Assembly: GCA_963717255.1 (NCBI GenBank)
Contig: CAVQVT010000001.1
Location: 124,001-188,000, forward strand
Length of the DNA stretch: 64,000 bases
DNA from: CAIYQJ01 sp963717255
GTDB taxonomy: Bacteria; Chloroflexota; Limnocylindria; Limnocylindrales; CSP1-4
Reading direction: 5' to 3'
The position numbers were made by a program, and so were the translations under genes. The notes beneath the pieces were generated by a model that was not told the DNA's origin, searched no databases, and worked only from the letters and a program-made list of their open reading frames with translations. Shown piece after piece: positions 56,109-64,000 of this stretch. Within the stretch, counting starts at the first letter, position 1. The number at the start of each line of letters is the position of its first letter.

Positions 56109-57601
56109 TCAGTTCTTCACCTCGAACGGCCCGGCGGCCGGCACCACGTCGGTCTTCTCGCCCACCATCCGGAAGCAGACCATCCCGTACGTGCCCGGCG
56201 TGACGGCCACGATCGCCGCCGACGAGCCGGTGCCCTCCACCGTCAGGAAGGACGGGAGCTCGACGAAGTCGGGCTGGTCCGTGGGGTCCGGCGCCGAGGC
56301 GATGTAGTCGAGGAGCGTCTGCCAGCCGGCTCCTTCCTTGAAGCGCAGGACGGCGAGACCGGAGACGTCGCCGCCCGTCGCCTCGAACCGCACCGACACG
56401 TCGCCAGGGGCAAGCGTCCCCGGGTTCCCGTCGTCGCATGTCTTCCCGTCGAACCGGACCGTGATGGACCCGGTGAAGGTGAACGGATTCTCGCGCGGTG
56501 CCCCGCGGCGGAGGCCGGCGAGGAACTCGTCCTCGAAGCCCGCGACGTTCGGCCGGACGGCGTACCGCACCGCGGTGCCCGCCGGGTCCCGCACCAGCCG
56601 CCCGGGACGCCGGCCCAGCGTCCTCGACGCGGATCGTCGCCTGCTCGAAGGTGGCGAGGTCCGGGCGCACCAGGAGGACGGTGGCCAGCTGGTCCCAGAA
56701 GTAGTTGCCCTCGCCGATGAGGAACGGGTTCCGGGTGAGGAGCTCGTACGCGATGTCCGCGCCCGCGGCGGCGTGGTCGTTCTCCAGCTCGGTGTATGCA
56801 GCGCTCGTCACCGGCACGTCGTTCGTCGCATCGAGCGGGACGAGCGTGATCGGGATGTCGGACGCGAAGACGGCGGCGGTCGCCGCAGGATCGACCCAGA
56901 GGTTCCATTCGGCCCCGACCGCGGCCGGGTCGCCACCATCCGCCGGCGACGTTCCCGGCGACGTCGATCGCCCCCGCCATCGCGTGGATCCCCGCGATCC
57001 TCGGGCCGAGCGTCGGATCGGCCTCGAGCGCCTGCGCGAGGTTCGTCATCGGTCCGAGGGCCAGGATGGTCACGGGCGCGCCGGCCTCGTCGATGGTCGA
57101 GCGCAGCAGGTCCACGGCGGTGCCGGGTCCCACGGCGACCGAGTCGAGCGCGAGCCCGTACGCCGCGTCCGAGCTGTCCCGCCACGCGGCGGGGAACGCG
57201 CGCCGTCCCTCGAGTCGGGTCGGCGCTCCCGGGCGCGACGGGGATGTCCGTCCGTCCGAGTGCGGCGAGGAGCGCCAGCACGTTCTGCGCGCCCGCGTTC
57301 GGGTGGACGAGCCCGGTCCCGGAGACGGTCACGGCGCGGATGTCGACCCGCGGATCTCGCGCGAGGTAGGCGAGCGCCATGATGTCGTCGGAGCTGAGGT
57401 CCGTGTCCACGATGACCGGGAGGGCCGCCGGCGACGGCGCGGGCGTGGGCGCGACCGGGGTGGGGGAGGGTGCCCCAGTGGCGGCCGGTGGCGAGCCGAC
57501 CGGCGCCGACGGCGCGGGTGTCGGCGTGGACGAGGAGCATGCCGCGACCAGGAGGATGGCCGCCGCGAGGACGGTGAGTCGTGCGACGCGCCGGTGGGCA
57601 T
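56109..57601 (-). CDS. Nucleoside hydrolase-like lipoprotein, multiply frameshifted
   Basis: About 497 residues over several frames. Signal peptide with lipobox (ILLVAACSS), a Pro/Ala/Thr linker, then an inosine-uridine nucleoside hydrolase domain: VIVDTDLSSDDIMALAYLARD (variant of DTDxGxDD), VTVSGTGLVHPNAGAQNV, VTILALGPMTNLAQAL, NPFLIGEGNYFWDQLATVLL. An extra ~130-residue C-terminal beta domain follows (FTFTGSITVRFDGKTC to YGMVCFRMVGEKTD). Shifts are needed near 57225, 56950, 56815 and 56590. The outer-face location suggests release of bases or ribose from nucleosides, which could feed the BMP importer (inference). The start at 57601 follows GAAAGGGG. Confidence 0.8.
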
Positions 57602-57752
57602 CCACGGTGTGACCCCTTTCCTCGATCCCCGGACCCCGTGTCGACGACAGCCTGCTCTCCAACGTGGAGCCGGGCCAGAGCCATCCGGTGCGCGCATACT
57701 CCTCCGGACGGCGCGGCCTGACGCGCGGCTGCGCGAGAGGGAGGATCGGTCG

Positions 57753-58046
57753 ATGTGGGTGGGCTTCCGGGTGCCGTGCCCGACGCCGGACGGGAGGACG
57801 GCGCTCGACCTGTACGAGAAGCGCCTCCACGGGATCACGCCGGCGATGCAGACGAGCGCCCGCCGGCACGGCTGCCGATTCCACCGCGCCTGGTACGCCG
57901 AGGACGGCACGGCCTTCTGGGCGATCGCCGAATGGGAGACGCGCGAGGGCGCGATCGCCTTCTACCGCGAGTGGGCGATCGAGGACGAGCCGGGCGAGGA
58001 GATGATCCTGCTCGGGGGCGACGTCGGCCTGGTCCCGCTGCCCTGA
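57753..58046 (+). CDS. Small hypothetical protein
   Basis: 97 residues, soluble: MWVGFRVPCPTPDGRTALDL, then HGCRFHRAWYAEDGTAFWAI and WETREGAIAFYREWAIEDEPG. The pattern (strand, helix, Trp-rich strand, helix) resembles ferredoxin-like dimeric alpha/beta-barrel (DUF3303/ABM-like) proteins, but I cannot assign it. The ATG has AGAGGGAGGA upstream. It lies 42 nt before the sigma factor gene and may be co-transcribed with it. Confidence 0.7.
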   Translation: MWVGFRVPCPTPDGRTALDLYEKRLHGITPAMQTSARRHGCRFHRAWYAEDGTAFWAIAEWETREGAIAFYREWAIEDEPGEEMILLGGDVGLVPLP

Positions 58047-58088
58047 TCACGCGCGACCCGCGCGCCGAGACGGAGGAACGCCCCGACC

Positions 58089-58703
58089 GTGACCGAGGTT
58101 CCCCCGCGCGCCCCTGCCGCCGACGACGCGACCGCCCGGCGCGACGCGATCCTCATCGAGCGCGCACGGTCCGGCGACCTCACCGCGTTCAACGACATCG
58201 TCGAGCTGCACCAGGACTTCCTTCACGGCCTCGTGGCGCGCGTGGTGCCGGACATCGACCAGGCCGACGACGTGACGCAGGAGGCCTTCTTCCGCGCCTA
58301 CCGCCAGCTGGGCGCGTACCGCGGAGGGAGCCTGCGGAGCTGGCTCGCGCGGATCGCGATGAATGCGGCGCTCGACCTCCAGCGAGCCCGCCGACGGCGC
58401 CCGGTCCAGCCGTACCCCGAGCTGGAGGACGAGACGTGGCAGCCTCCGTCGGGCGCCGACACCGACCCGGAGGTCATCGTGACGACCTCGGAGCGCCACG
58501 CGGCGATCGCCGACGCACTCGCCGGGATCACGGCGGACCAGCGCGCGGCGATCGTCCTCTTCGACGTCCAGGGATTCGACTACGGCGAGATCGCCGAGAT
58601 GACGGGTGTCTCGCTCGGGACCGTCAAGTCCCGGATCCACCGCGGCCGGCTCGCGATGCGCGGATTGCTCGCGGACCGGCTGGAACTCTTCCGGGAGCCG
58701 TGA
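58089..58703 (+). CDS. ECF sigma factor
   Basis: 204 residues, sigma-70 family, extracytoplasmic function type. Region 2: FNDIVELHQDFLHGLVARVV, then DIDQADDVTQEAFFRAYRQL, SWLARIAMNAALDLQRARRR (DNA melting and -10 contact). Region 4: ALAGITADQRAAIVLFDVQG, YGEIAEMTGVSLGTVKSRIH (helix-turn-helix for -35). A GTG start. The adjacent gene, 6 nt downstream, has an anti-sigma zinc motif, so the pair is probably regulated together. Targets unknown. Confidence 0.94.
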   Translation: MTEVPPRAPAADDATARRDAILIERARSGDLTAFNDIVELHQDFLHGLVARVVPDIDQADDVTQEAFFRAYRQLGAYRGGSLRSWLARIAMNAALDLQRARRRRPVQPYPELEDETWQPPSGADTDPEVIVTTSERHAAIADALAGITADQRAAIVLFDVQGFDYGEIAEMTGVSLGTVKSRIHRGRLAMRGLLADRLELFREP

Positions 58704-58709
58704 CGTCAG

Positions 58710-59577
58710 ATGGCCGTGTCCAGGACCTCCACCGCCGACCACGCCGCGCACGACGCGCTCCTCCTCGCCGCGCTCGCCTCCGGCGACGTGCTGGAGCCCG
58801 CCGATCACACCCGCGCCGACGACCTCGTCCGCGACTGTCCGGAATGCGCCCTCCTCCTCGCGGACATGACCGCGATCCGGGCCGCCACCGCCGACCTCCC
58901 GGCGCCTCCCCGCCGGCGCGACTTCCGGCTCACGGATGCGGACGCCGCGCGCCTCCGCCCGTCGGGGTGGCGTCGGATCCTCGCGGGGTTCGGGTCGCCC
59001 CAAGCGCGCCTCACGGGCCCGGCGGCGCTCGGCCTCGCGACGCTCGGCGTCGCCGGCCTCTTGTTCGCGACCATCCCGTCAGCGCCGCTTCCCGGGGCGA
59101 CGACGATGAACGCGCCGGGCGCCGGAGCTGCGGCCGACACGTACGCCGGGTCGGTGGCCGCGTCGCCGGCGGCCCCGATGGAGCTGGCCCTCCCGGCGGC
59201 CTCGGACGGGGCGGCCGGGGCGGGCACCGAGCGGACGCGTCTCCCGAGACGCCCGACGCGAAGGCGGCGCCCGAGCTCCCGGCCCCGGCCGGCGAGCCCG
59301 GGGCGGCCTCTCCCGAGGCTGCGGCCCTCCCGGCGGCCGAAGGCACGGGCGCACCCGACGAGGGCGCTGGCGGCGCCGCGGTCGCGGGGTCCGAGCAGAC
59401 GACCCAGGCGGTCCCGGCAGGAGGCGCCGCCGAGGTCGCACCGCCGGCCACGGACGTCACGGGCGGCGGGGGAGCGGGCACCGCCTGGCTCGCCGCCGGC
59501 TCGCTGCTCCTGCTCGCTGCGGGGCTCGTCCTCGGCGGGCTTCGGCTGGCGGGGAAGCGGGCGGCCTCTCTCGCTAG
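58710..59577 (+). CDS. Anti-sigma factor, frameshifted
   Basis: About 290 residues. The N-terminal cytoplasmic part has HTRADDLVRDCPECALLLADM, close to the zinc-binding HxxxCxxC of anti-sigma domains (the first His is spaced more widely here). A membrane helix (AALGLATLGVAGLLFATI) comes next, and a long Ala/Pro/Glu/Gly-rich extracytoplasmic part ends in a second helix (GTAWLAAGSLLLLAAGLVLGG). A shift near 59225 is needed to link the halves. After it the frame stays open to 59770; I place the end at the TAG at 59575-59577, which needs one more shift. The start is 6 nt after the sigma gene. Confidence 0.75.
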
Positions 59578-59582
59578 GCGCG

Positions 59583-60180
59583 CTACGGTCGCGCGGCGAC
59601 CGGCTCGGACGAATCCGGCGTCCGGGAAGTGGAACGTCGCGAGCAGCTCGCGGAAGAAGTCCCGCGACGCCACGTCGTCGCCGATGGACGCCATCACGTA
59701 CCACGTTGCGCCGCCCCGTGTTGCCGTCGCGCGGAGGATCGTCCGGCCGGGCTCGACGGCAGTCACCTGAGCGACCCGGAACCGGGACCCGTCGACGGAC
59801 ACCACCTCGCTCCCGACGCCGACGACCGTCGTGTCGCCCGTGGCGCAGCGGCCCAGGACCAGGGTCGCCGAAGTGTCCGATCCCTCCACGGGCCCCGCGA
59901 ACACGTCATGTGGCGACCGCGAGTCGCCGGGCGCGACATGGCCGGTGAAGGCCCAGCTGCGCGGGATCGCCACCGAGTATCCCAGCCACGGTGAGTCCAG
60001 GTTGGTCCATCCGGGCGGCGTGTCGTCCGCCGGCACCACGATCGGCGCCGCGAAGCCCTCTGAGGACTGCGCAGGCGCGGCCGCCCCGAGGACGGGTGCA
60101 CCGCACGCGACGCACAGCGCGATGAGCGCGATCGCGGACACGCCGATGATCGCTCGGTCGATCGCGCGACGCCTGTCCAC
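59583..60180 (-). CDS. Putative lipoprotein (PsbP/LpqN-like)
   Basis: About 200 residues. Signal sequence IIGVSAIALIALCVACG with a possible lipid-anchored Cys. The mature domain has WTNLDSPWLGYSVAIPRSWAF, LVLGRCATGDTTVVG and GGATWYVMASIGDDVASRDF, FFRELLATFHF, the layout of small secreted PsbP/LpqN-type domains. GTG start at 60180. The end is uncertain: the frame runs on into the antisense of the anti-sigma gene, while stops in neighbouring frames at ~59583 suggest the real end lies there after a base error. Confidence 0.65.
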
Positions 60181-60318
60181 CGGACCACCCCTTGAGACGC
60201 ATCTGGCGGGTCGGACGATGCCGACGGCTCAACGTGACCAGCCCGCCTTGGTATGGACCGCGCTATTCGGATGTGCTCCCTGATGGCACGAGGGTGGCCC
60301 GCCGCCGCGGCGCGCACA

Positions 60319-60372
60319 AGGGCCGACCGGCCCTAACGCGTCGTCGCGTCTGCTAGAAGGGCCGAATGGCCC
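60319..60372. promoter_or_regulatory. Two related palindromes upstream of the 60180 lipoprotein gene
   Basis: AGGGCCGACCGGCCCT (60319-60334) and AGGGCCGAATGGCCC (60358-60372) share GGGCC-N4-GGCCC and are about 39 bp apart centre to centre. They lie 140-190 nt before the minus-strand start at 60180, in an otherwise empty gap of ~325 nt between two minus-strand genes. They resemble a dimeric regulator's paired operator sites (DosR/DevR-like sites in actinobacteria look similar). Confidence 0.4.
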
Positions 60373-60505
60373 GATCTTGGGATATACCGTGTTCGAGTTC
60401 GGTACTTGGTCCGGACCATGGTGGGGCCGCGGCCCGGATGCACCTCGCATGAGCCGGGCAGGCCAGACGGGCCGCTGAGCGGGATCACCGCCCCGCCGCA
60501 GCGGC

Positions 60506-61219
60506 CTACGCTCCGGTCTCGTCGCCCTCGGCCGCGGGCGCCGCCGGCGTGGCCCGGCCGGCCTCGGAGCCCTCCTCCGTCGGTGTGGCTCCGGGTCCGC
60601 CCCCCGTCCCGAACATGTCGCCCCATGTCTCCACCGTGCTCGGTGCCGGCGGGACACCGACCCCCGTGGCGATCCGCCCCGGCGACGGCCGTACCGGGCC
60701 ACCCGGGCCCTCGGCCGCGGTGGGGACGGGAGCGCCGAGCGCCTCGAGGATCTCCGCCTCCGCGGCCGCATCGAGCGTCACGGGCGTGGCCGCGACCCCA
60801 CGCTCGGCGAGCCACGCGGACATGACGTCGTCGAACTCGGACTTGACGGCGACGAGGTAGAGCGCGCGCCCGGCCTCGAGGTGCGACGCGACCCGCTTCA
60901 CCATGTTGGTGCTCATCCGGCGGCCGATCTTGCGCCGGACCATCGTGGTGCCGCCCCCGGCCAGCGCGCCCGCGATGAGGGCGCCGACGATCGTGGGGGC
61001 CAGGACGACGCCGCCCGCGGCCGCCGCGATGGACCACCAGTCCCAGTCGCGCTCGAGCTTCAGCCGCCCGTCCGGGGTCCGGTACGCCGTCGCCACGTCG
61101 AGGATCGCGACCTGGCGCGAGCGGGCCCACGTGCCGAGCTCCGCGTCGAGCGCCTCTGCGGCGCCGCGGCTCTCGAGCGGGCAGACGAAGATCGTGCGGG
61201 TCCCCAGCAGGTCAGCCAT
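60506..61219 (-). CDS. DUF1269-like membrane-associated protein
   Basis: 237 residues. MADLLGTRTIFVCPLESRGA opens a ferredoxin-like half, RTPDGRLKLERDWDWWSIAA leads to a hydrophobic hairpin (AAAGGVVLAPTIVGALIAGALAGGG), and LEAGRALYLVAVKSEFDDVM closes the second half; a disordered Pro/Gly/Ala tail of ~75 residues follows. The layout matches the protein at 44983-45489. The ATG at 61217-61219 is preceded by GGGAGGAGAG on the minus strand. Divergent from polA. Confidence 0.8.
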   Translation of the reverse strand: MADLLGTRTIFVCPLESRGAAEALDAELGTWARSRQVAILDVATAYRTPDGRLKLERDWDWWSIAAAAGGVVLAPTIVGALIAGALAGGGTTMVRRKIGRRMSTNMVKRVASHLEAGRALYLVAVKSEFDDVMSAWLAERGVAATPVTLDAAAEAEILEALGAPVPTAAEGPGGPVRPSPGRIATGVGVPPAPSTVETWGDMFGTGGGPGATPTEEGSEAGRATPAAPAAEGDETGA

Positions 61220-61359
61220 CTCTCCTCCCCCGGGCGGTGGCGCCGCCGTCGGTGCGACTGTACCGCCCGGGAGAGGTGGAGGCGCCCGGGGGCCGACCTC
61301 GGCCGCGCGGCCGAGGCCCGCTGGCCCCGACGACCCGCAGGAGCGTCTCCGTGCGCGGG

Positions 61360-61365
61360 TACACT
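61360..61365 (+). promoter_or_regulatory. Putative -10 box (TACACT) of polA
   Basis: TACACT lies 68 nt before the polA ATG, within the same GTACACTGAC 10-mer seen at 1283-1292. GAGGGA just before the ATG is the likely ribosome-binding site. Confidence 0.4.
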
Positions 61366-61433
61366 GACGCGGTCCACCATCCGCCCGCGCGGCGCGCCCG
61401 ACCGGCCGCGCCGCGCACCGTCGAGGGATCCCG

Positions 61434-64000
61434 ATGGAACGCCTGATGCTGCTCGACGGCAACGGGCTCATCTACCGCGGCTACTTCGCCCTGCCGCCCC
61501 TCTCCACGGCGAAGGGCGAGCTCGTCAACGCCGTCTTCGGGTTCACCTCGATCCTCCTCCGCGGCTTCCAGGACGTGCGGCCCGACTACGTCGCGGTCGC
61601 GTTCGACCTCCCCGGGCCCACCTTCCGCCACGAGGAGTACCGCGAGTACAAGGCGACGCGGAAGCCGATGCCGGACGACCTGCGCTCGCAGTTCCCGAAG
61701 GTCCGCGAAGTCGTCGCGGCGCTCCGCATCCCGGTCCTCGAGATGGCGGGGTACGAGGCGGACGACGTCATCGGCACGCTCACCCGGCAGGCGGAGGGCC
61801 GCGGCATCGACTCCACGGTCGTCACGGGCGACCTCGACATGCTCCAGATCGTGAGCGACCGCGTCCGGCTCATGACGACGCGGCAGGGGGTCCAGAACAC
61901 CGTCTACTACGACCCGGCGACGATCCGCGAGCGATACGGACTGGCGCCGGGCCAGATGGTGGACTTCAAGGCGCTCAAGGGCGACTCGACCGACAACATC
62001 CCCGGCATCCCCGGGGTGGGGGAGAAGACCGCCGCGAAGCTCATCGCCGACTTCGGCGACCTCGACGCGCTCTACGCCCGGCTCGACGAGGTGAAGCAGG
62101 AGAAGCTGCGGGTCGCGCTCGCGGAGCACCGCGAGCAGGTCTTCCGCAGCCGCCACCTCGCGACGATCGTCCGCGACCTGCCCGTCGAGCTCGACTACGG
62201 CGCGGCGCGGATCGGCGACTACGACCGCGAGGCGGTCGTGCGGCTCTTCCGCGAGCTCGAGTTCCGGTCGCTCATCGACCGGCTCCCGGCGCGCGAGGGC
62301 GAGTCCGCCGACGAAGCCGCGGCGGCCGCCCGCGCCGTCCGCGAGGGCGGGATGGCAGCGGCGCAGGTCGGCGAGGCGCCGGAGGGGTGGCGAGGCGGCC
62401 GCTCGGCTCCAACGCGGCCGCCCCGGGGCCCGACCTCGGAGGGCGGGCTCCAGCTCTCGCTCGACTTCGACGTGGTGAGCGGTGGCGCCGGGGGCGCGAC
62501 GAGCAGCGACGCTCCTGCCGGCGCGGCCACCGGCGAGTCTGCGGCGTCCTACGGCGTCGGGGATGGGCCGACAGGGGTCGCTGCCCCGCCCTCGACGGGT
62601 GCCCCTCGCGTGGACCGAACTCCCGCAGAGGCGCTGCGGGCGGCGGTGGCCGACCCTCCCGCCGCGATCGAGCGGGTGGACGCGGCCGACGCGGCGACGG
62701 CCGCGGACCTTGCGGCGTGGCTCGCCGGCCAGGGGGAGGTCGGCGTCTCTGTCGTGGCCGTGACCCCGGCCCGAGGTGAGGCGCCGCCGCGGTTCCCGGT
62801 CCCCGCCGCCGCGCTCGCCGTGGCCGGTGGCGACGGCCGCATCGTCGCGGCGGACGGCCCGGACGCGTCCGCGGCGCTGCGGCGGCTCGTCGAGGCCAGT
62901 GGGGCTGCGCTCGTCGCGCACGAGGCCAAGCCGGTCGTCGCCGCGCGCTTCGCCGCCGACCTCACCGCACCGGCGACGCCGGTCGCGTTCGACACGCAGA
63001 TCGCCGCGTACGTCCTCAATGCGTCGCTGCGGAGCCAGTCGATCGATGACGTCGTCCTCGAGAGGCTCGGGCTCGTGCTCCCGCCGCCCGCCGCGTCGCT
63101 CGTCCCGCCGCACCGGGCGGGGATCGAGGCCGCGGCCGCCCTCGCGGTCCGCCCCCCGCTCGACGACGCCCTGGCGACCGAGGGCCTCGACCGCCTCTAC
63201 CGCGAGATCGAGCTGCCCCTCGTGCCGATCCTCGCCCGGATGGAGGCGGTCGGCGTCGCGATCGACCTCGACGCACTGGCAAGCCTGGACGCCGAGTTCG
63301 GCGCGGAGCTGGCGCGCCTGGAGGACGAGATCTTCGGGTCGGTCGGCCATCGGTTCGACCTCGGCAGCCCGAAGCAGCTGCAGCAGGTCCTCTTCTTCGA
63401 GCTGGACCTGCCGAAGGGCAAGAAGACGAAGACCGGCTACTCGACCGACGCCTCGGTCCTCGAGGAGCTGCGCGCCGTCCATCCGATGGTCGGGGCGCTC
63501 CTCGACTGGCGGATGTACAGCAAGCTCCGGAGCACCTACGTCCAGGCGCTGCCCACGCTCGTCTCGCCGTCCGACGGCCGGCTGCACACCACGTTCCACC
63601 AGGCGGTGGCCGCGACGGGTCGGCTCTCGTCCTCCGACCCGAACCTCCAGAACATCCCGATCCGCTCCGACCTGGGTCGGCGGATCCGCCGGGCGTTCGT
63701 CGCGGGCGGCCCCGGGCTCGTGCTCCTCGCCGCCGACTACTCGCAGATCGAGCTGCGGATCCTCGCGCACGTCTCGGGCGACGCGCACCTGCGCGAGGCG
63801 TTCGCCGAGGGCGCGGACATCCATCGACGGACGGCCGCGCTCGTGCTGCACAAGGACGAGGCGGCGGTGACGAAGGACGAGCGCGCGATGGCGAAGATGG
63901 TGAACTTCGGCATCGCCTACGGGATGAGCGACTACGGGCTCTCCACCCGGGCGAACATCCCGCGGGACGAGGCCAAGGCCTTCATCGACCGCTACTTCGC
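61434..64000 (+). CDS. polA: DNA polymerase I, 5' part
   Basis: About 855 residues before the right edge cuts the gene; the frame is unbroken. The N-terminal 5'-3' exonuclease/flap domain has LMLLDGNGLIYRGYFALPPL, YKATRKPMPDDLRSQ, GYEADDVIGTLTRQA, VVTGDLDMLQIV and KGDSTDNIPGIPGVGEKTAA. An Ala/Gly/Pro-rich linker (~residues 300-400) leads to a 3'-5' exonuclease fold without the DxE catalytic residues (VGVSVVAVTPARGE; FDTQIAAYVLN kept for structure), so no proofreading. The polymerase domain has TTFHQAVAATGRLSSSDPNL, LLAADYSQIELRILAHVSGD (motif A) and MVNFGIAYGMSDYG (motif B). Confidence 0.97.
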   Translation, partial: MERLMLLDGNGLIYRGYFALPPLSTAKGELVNAVFGFTSILLRGFQDVRPDYVAVAFDLPGPTFRHEEYREYKATRKPMPDDLRSQFPKVREVVAALRIPVLEMAGYEADDVIGTLTRQAEGRGIDSTVVTGDLDMLQIVSDRVRLMTTRQGVQNTVYYDPATIRERYGLAPGQMVDFKALKGDSTDNIPGIPGVGEKTAAKLIADFGDLDALYARLDEVKQEKLRVALAEHREQVFRSRHLATIVRDLPVELDYGAARIGDYDREAVVRLFRELEFRSLIDRLPAREGESADEAAAAARAVREGGMAAAQVGEAPEGWRGGRSAPTRPPRGPTSEGGLQLSLDFDVVSGGAGGATSSDAPAGAATGESAASYGVGDGPTGVAAPPSTGAPRVDRTPAEALRAAVADPPAAIERVDAADAATAADLAAWLAGQGEVGVSVVAVTPARGEAPPRFPVPAAALAVAGGDGRIVAADGPDASAALRRLVEASGAALVAHEAKPVVAARFAADLTAPATPVAFDTQIAAYVLNASLRSQSIDDVVLERLGLVLPPPAASLVPPHRAGIEAAAALAVRPPLDDALATEGLDRLYREIELPLVPILARMEAVGVAIDLDALASLDAEFGAELARLEDEIFGSVGHRFDLGSPKQLQQVLFFELDLPKGKKTKTGYSTDASVLEELRAVHPMVGALLDWRMYSKLRSTYVQALPTLVSPSDGRLHTTFHQAVAATGRLSSSDPNLQNIPIRSDLGRRIRRAFVAGGPGLVLLAADYSQIELRILAHVSGDAHLREAFAEGADIHRRTAALVLHKDEAAVTKDERAMAKMVNFGIAYGMSDYGLSTRANIPRDEAKAFIDRYF

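Overview
The window is about 64 kb of very GC-rich bacterial chromosome. It carries single-copy housekeeping genes: purH, metG, tatD, groES-groEL under a CIRCE operator, uvrD/pcrA-ligA, gatC-gatA-gatB, dnaE and polA. Several genes have a TANNNT -10 box only 6-9 nt before the start codon, which suggests leaderless mRNAs. The indirect tRNA amidation genes, CIRCE control, DUF6325/SHOCT genes and the style of the secreted proteins suggest a Chloroflexota (Limnocylindria-like) or related high-GC lineage. No 16S gene is present, so the placement is an inference.

Layout. 0-4.5 kb: 3' part of purH, a small Ala/Pro/Glu-rich protein, metG, tatD. 4.4-6.2 kb: a large secreted Fn3-like repeat protein. 6.5-8.7 kb: groESL. 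8.9-15.4 kb: a lipoprotein, uvrD, ligA. 15.4-21.8 kb: an array of short inverted/direct repeats, a GNAT gene, then gatC-gatA-aminotransferase-gatB. 21.8-28.7 kb: a CoA-binding protein, a membrane protein, and a complete BMP-type nucleoside ABC importer (lipoprotein, double ATPase, two permeases). 28.8-36.5 kb: two alpha/beta hydrolases, dnaE, a TerB-like protein, and an S51-peptidase-like protein with a CysRS-like tail. 36.5-43.8 kb: minus-strand genes for surface proteins (small anchored protein, RCC1-repeat protein, CBM9/Ig-type protein, CapA-like protein). 44-45.5 kb: DUF6325, SHOCT and DUF1269-type genes. 45.5-48.2 kb: a membrane protein, a frame-broken argG, a small membrane protein.

48.6-56.0 kb is the most distinctive region. 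An intact tRNA-Leu(CAA) at 55931-56016 and a decayed copy of its 3' part at 48612-48673 bracket about 7.2 kb. The bracketed genes form one minus-strand operon: HAD phosphatase, CrtC/AttH-like protein, formylglycine-type sulfatase, and a decayed SulP sulfate transporter. This has the geometry of an element integrated at a tRNA 3' end, although no integrase is visible. After it come a nucleoside-hydrolase lipoprotein, an ECF sigma/anti-sigma pair, a small lipoprotein, a DUF1269-like membrane protein and the 5' part of polA.

Two further points matter for interpretation. Four secreted-protein genes (starts at 6215, 37149, 38940 and 41969) share a related sequence about 80-125 nt upstream of the start, a candidate common cis-element. 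Many conserved genes (metG, uvrD, ligA, gatA, GNAT, argG, SulP, sulfatase, CrtC-like, nucleoside hydrolase, anti-sigma) contain one or more single-base frameshifts. These cluster at 3-18 kb and 45.9-59.3 kb and are absent between about 18.6 and 45.9 kb. Consensus indels in poorly covered parts of an assembly are the simplest explanation for most of them, while argG and SulP show extra signs of real decay.
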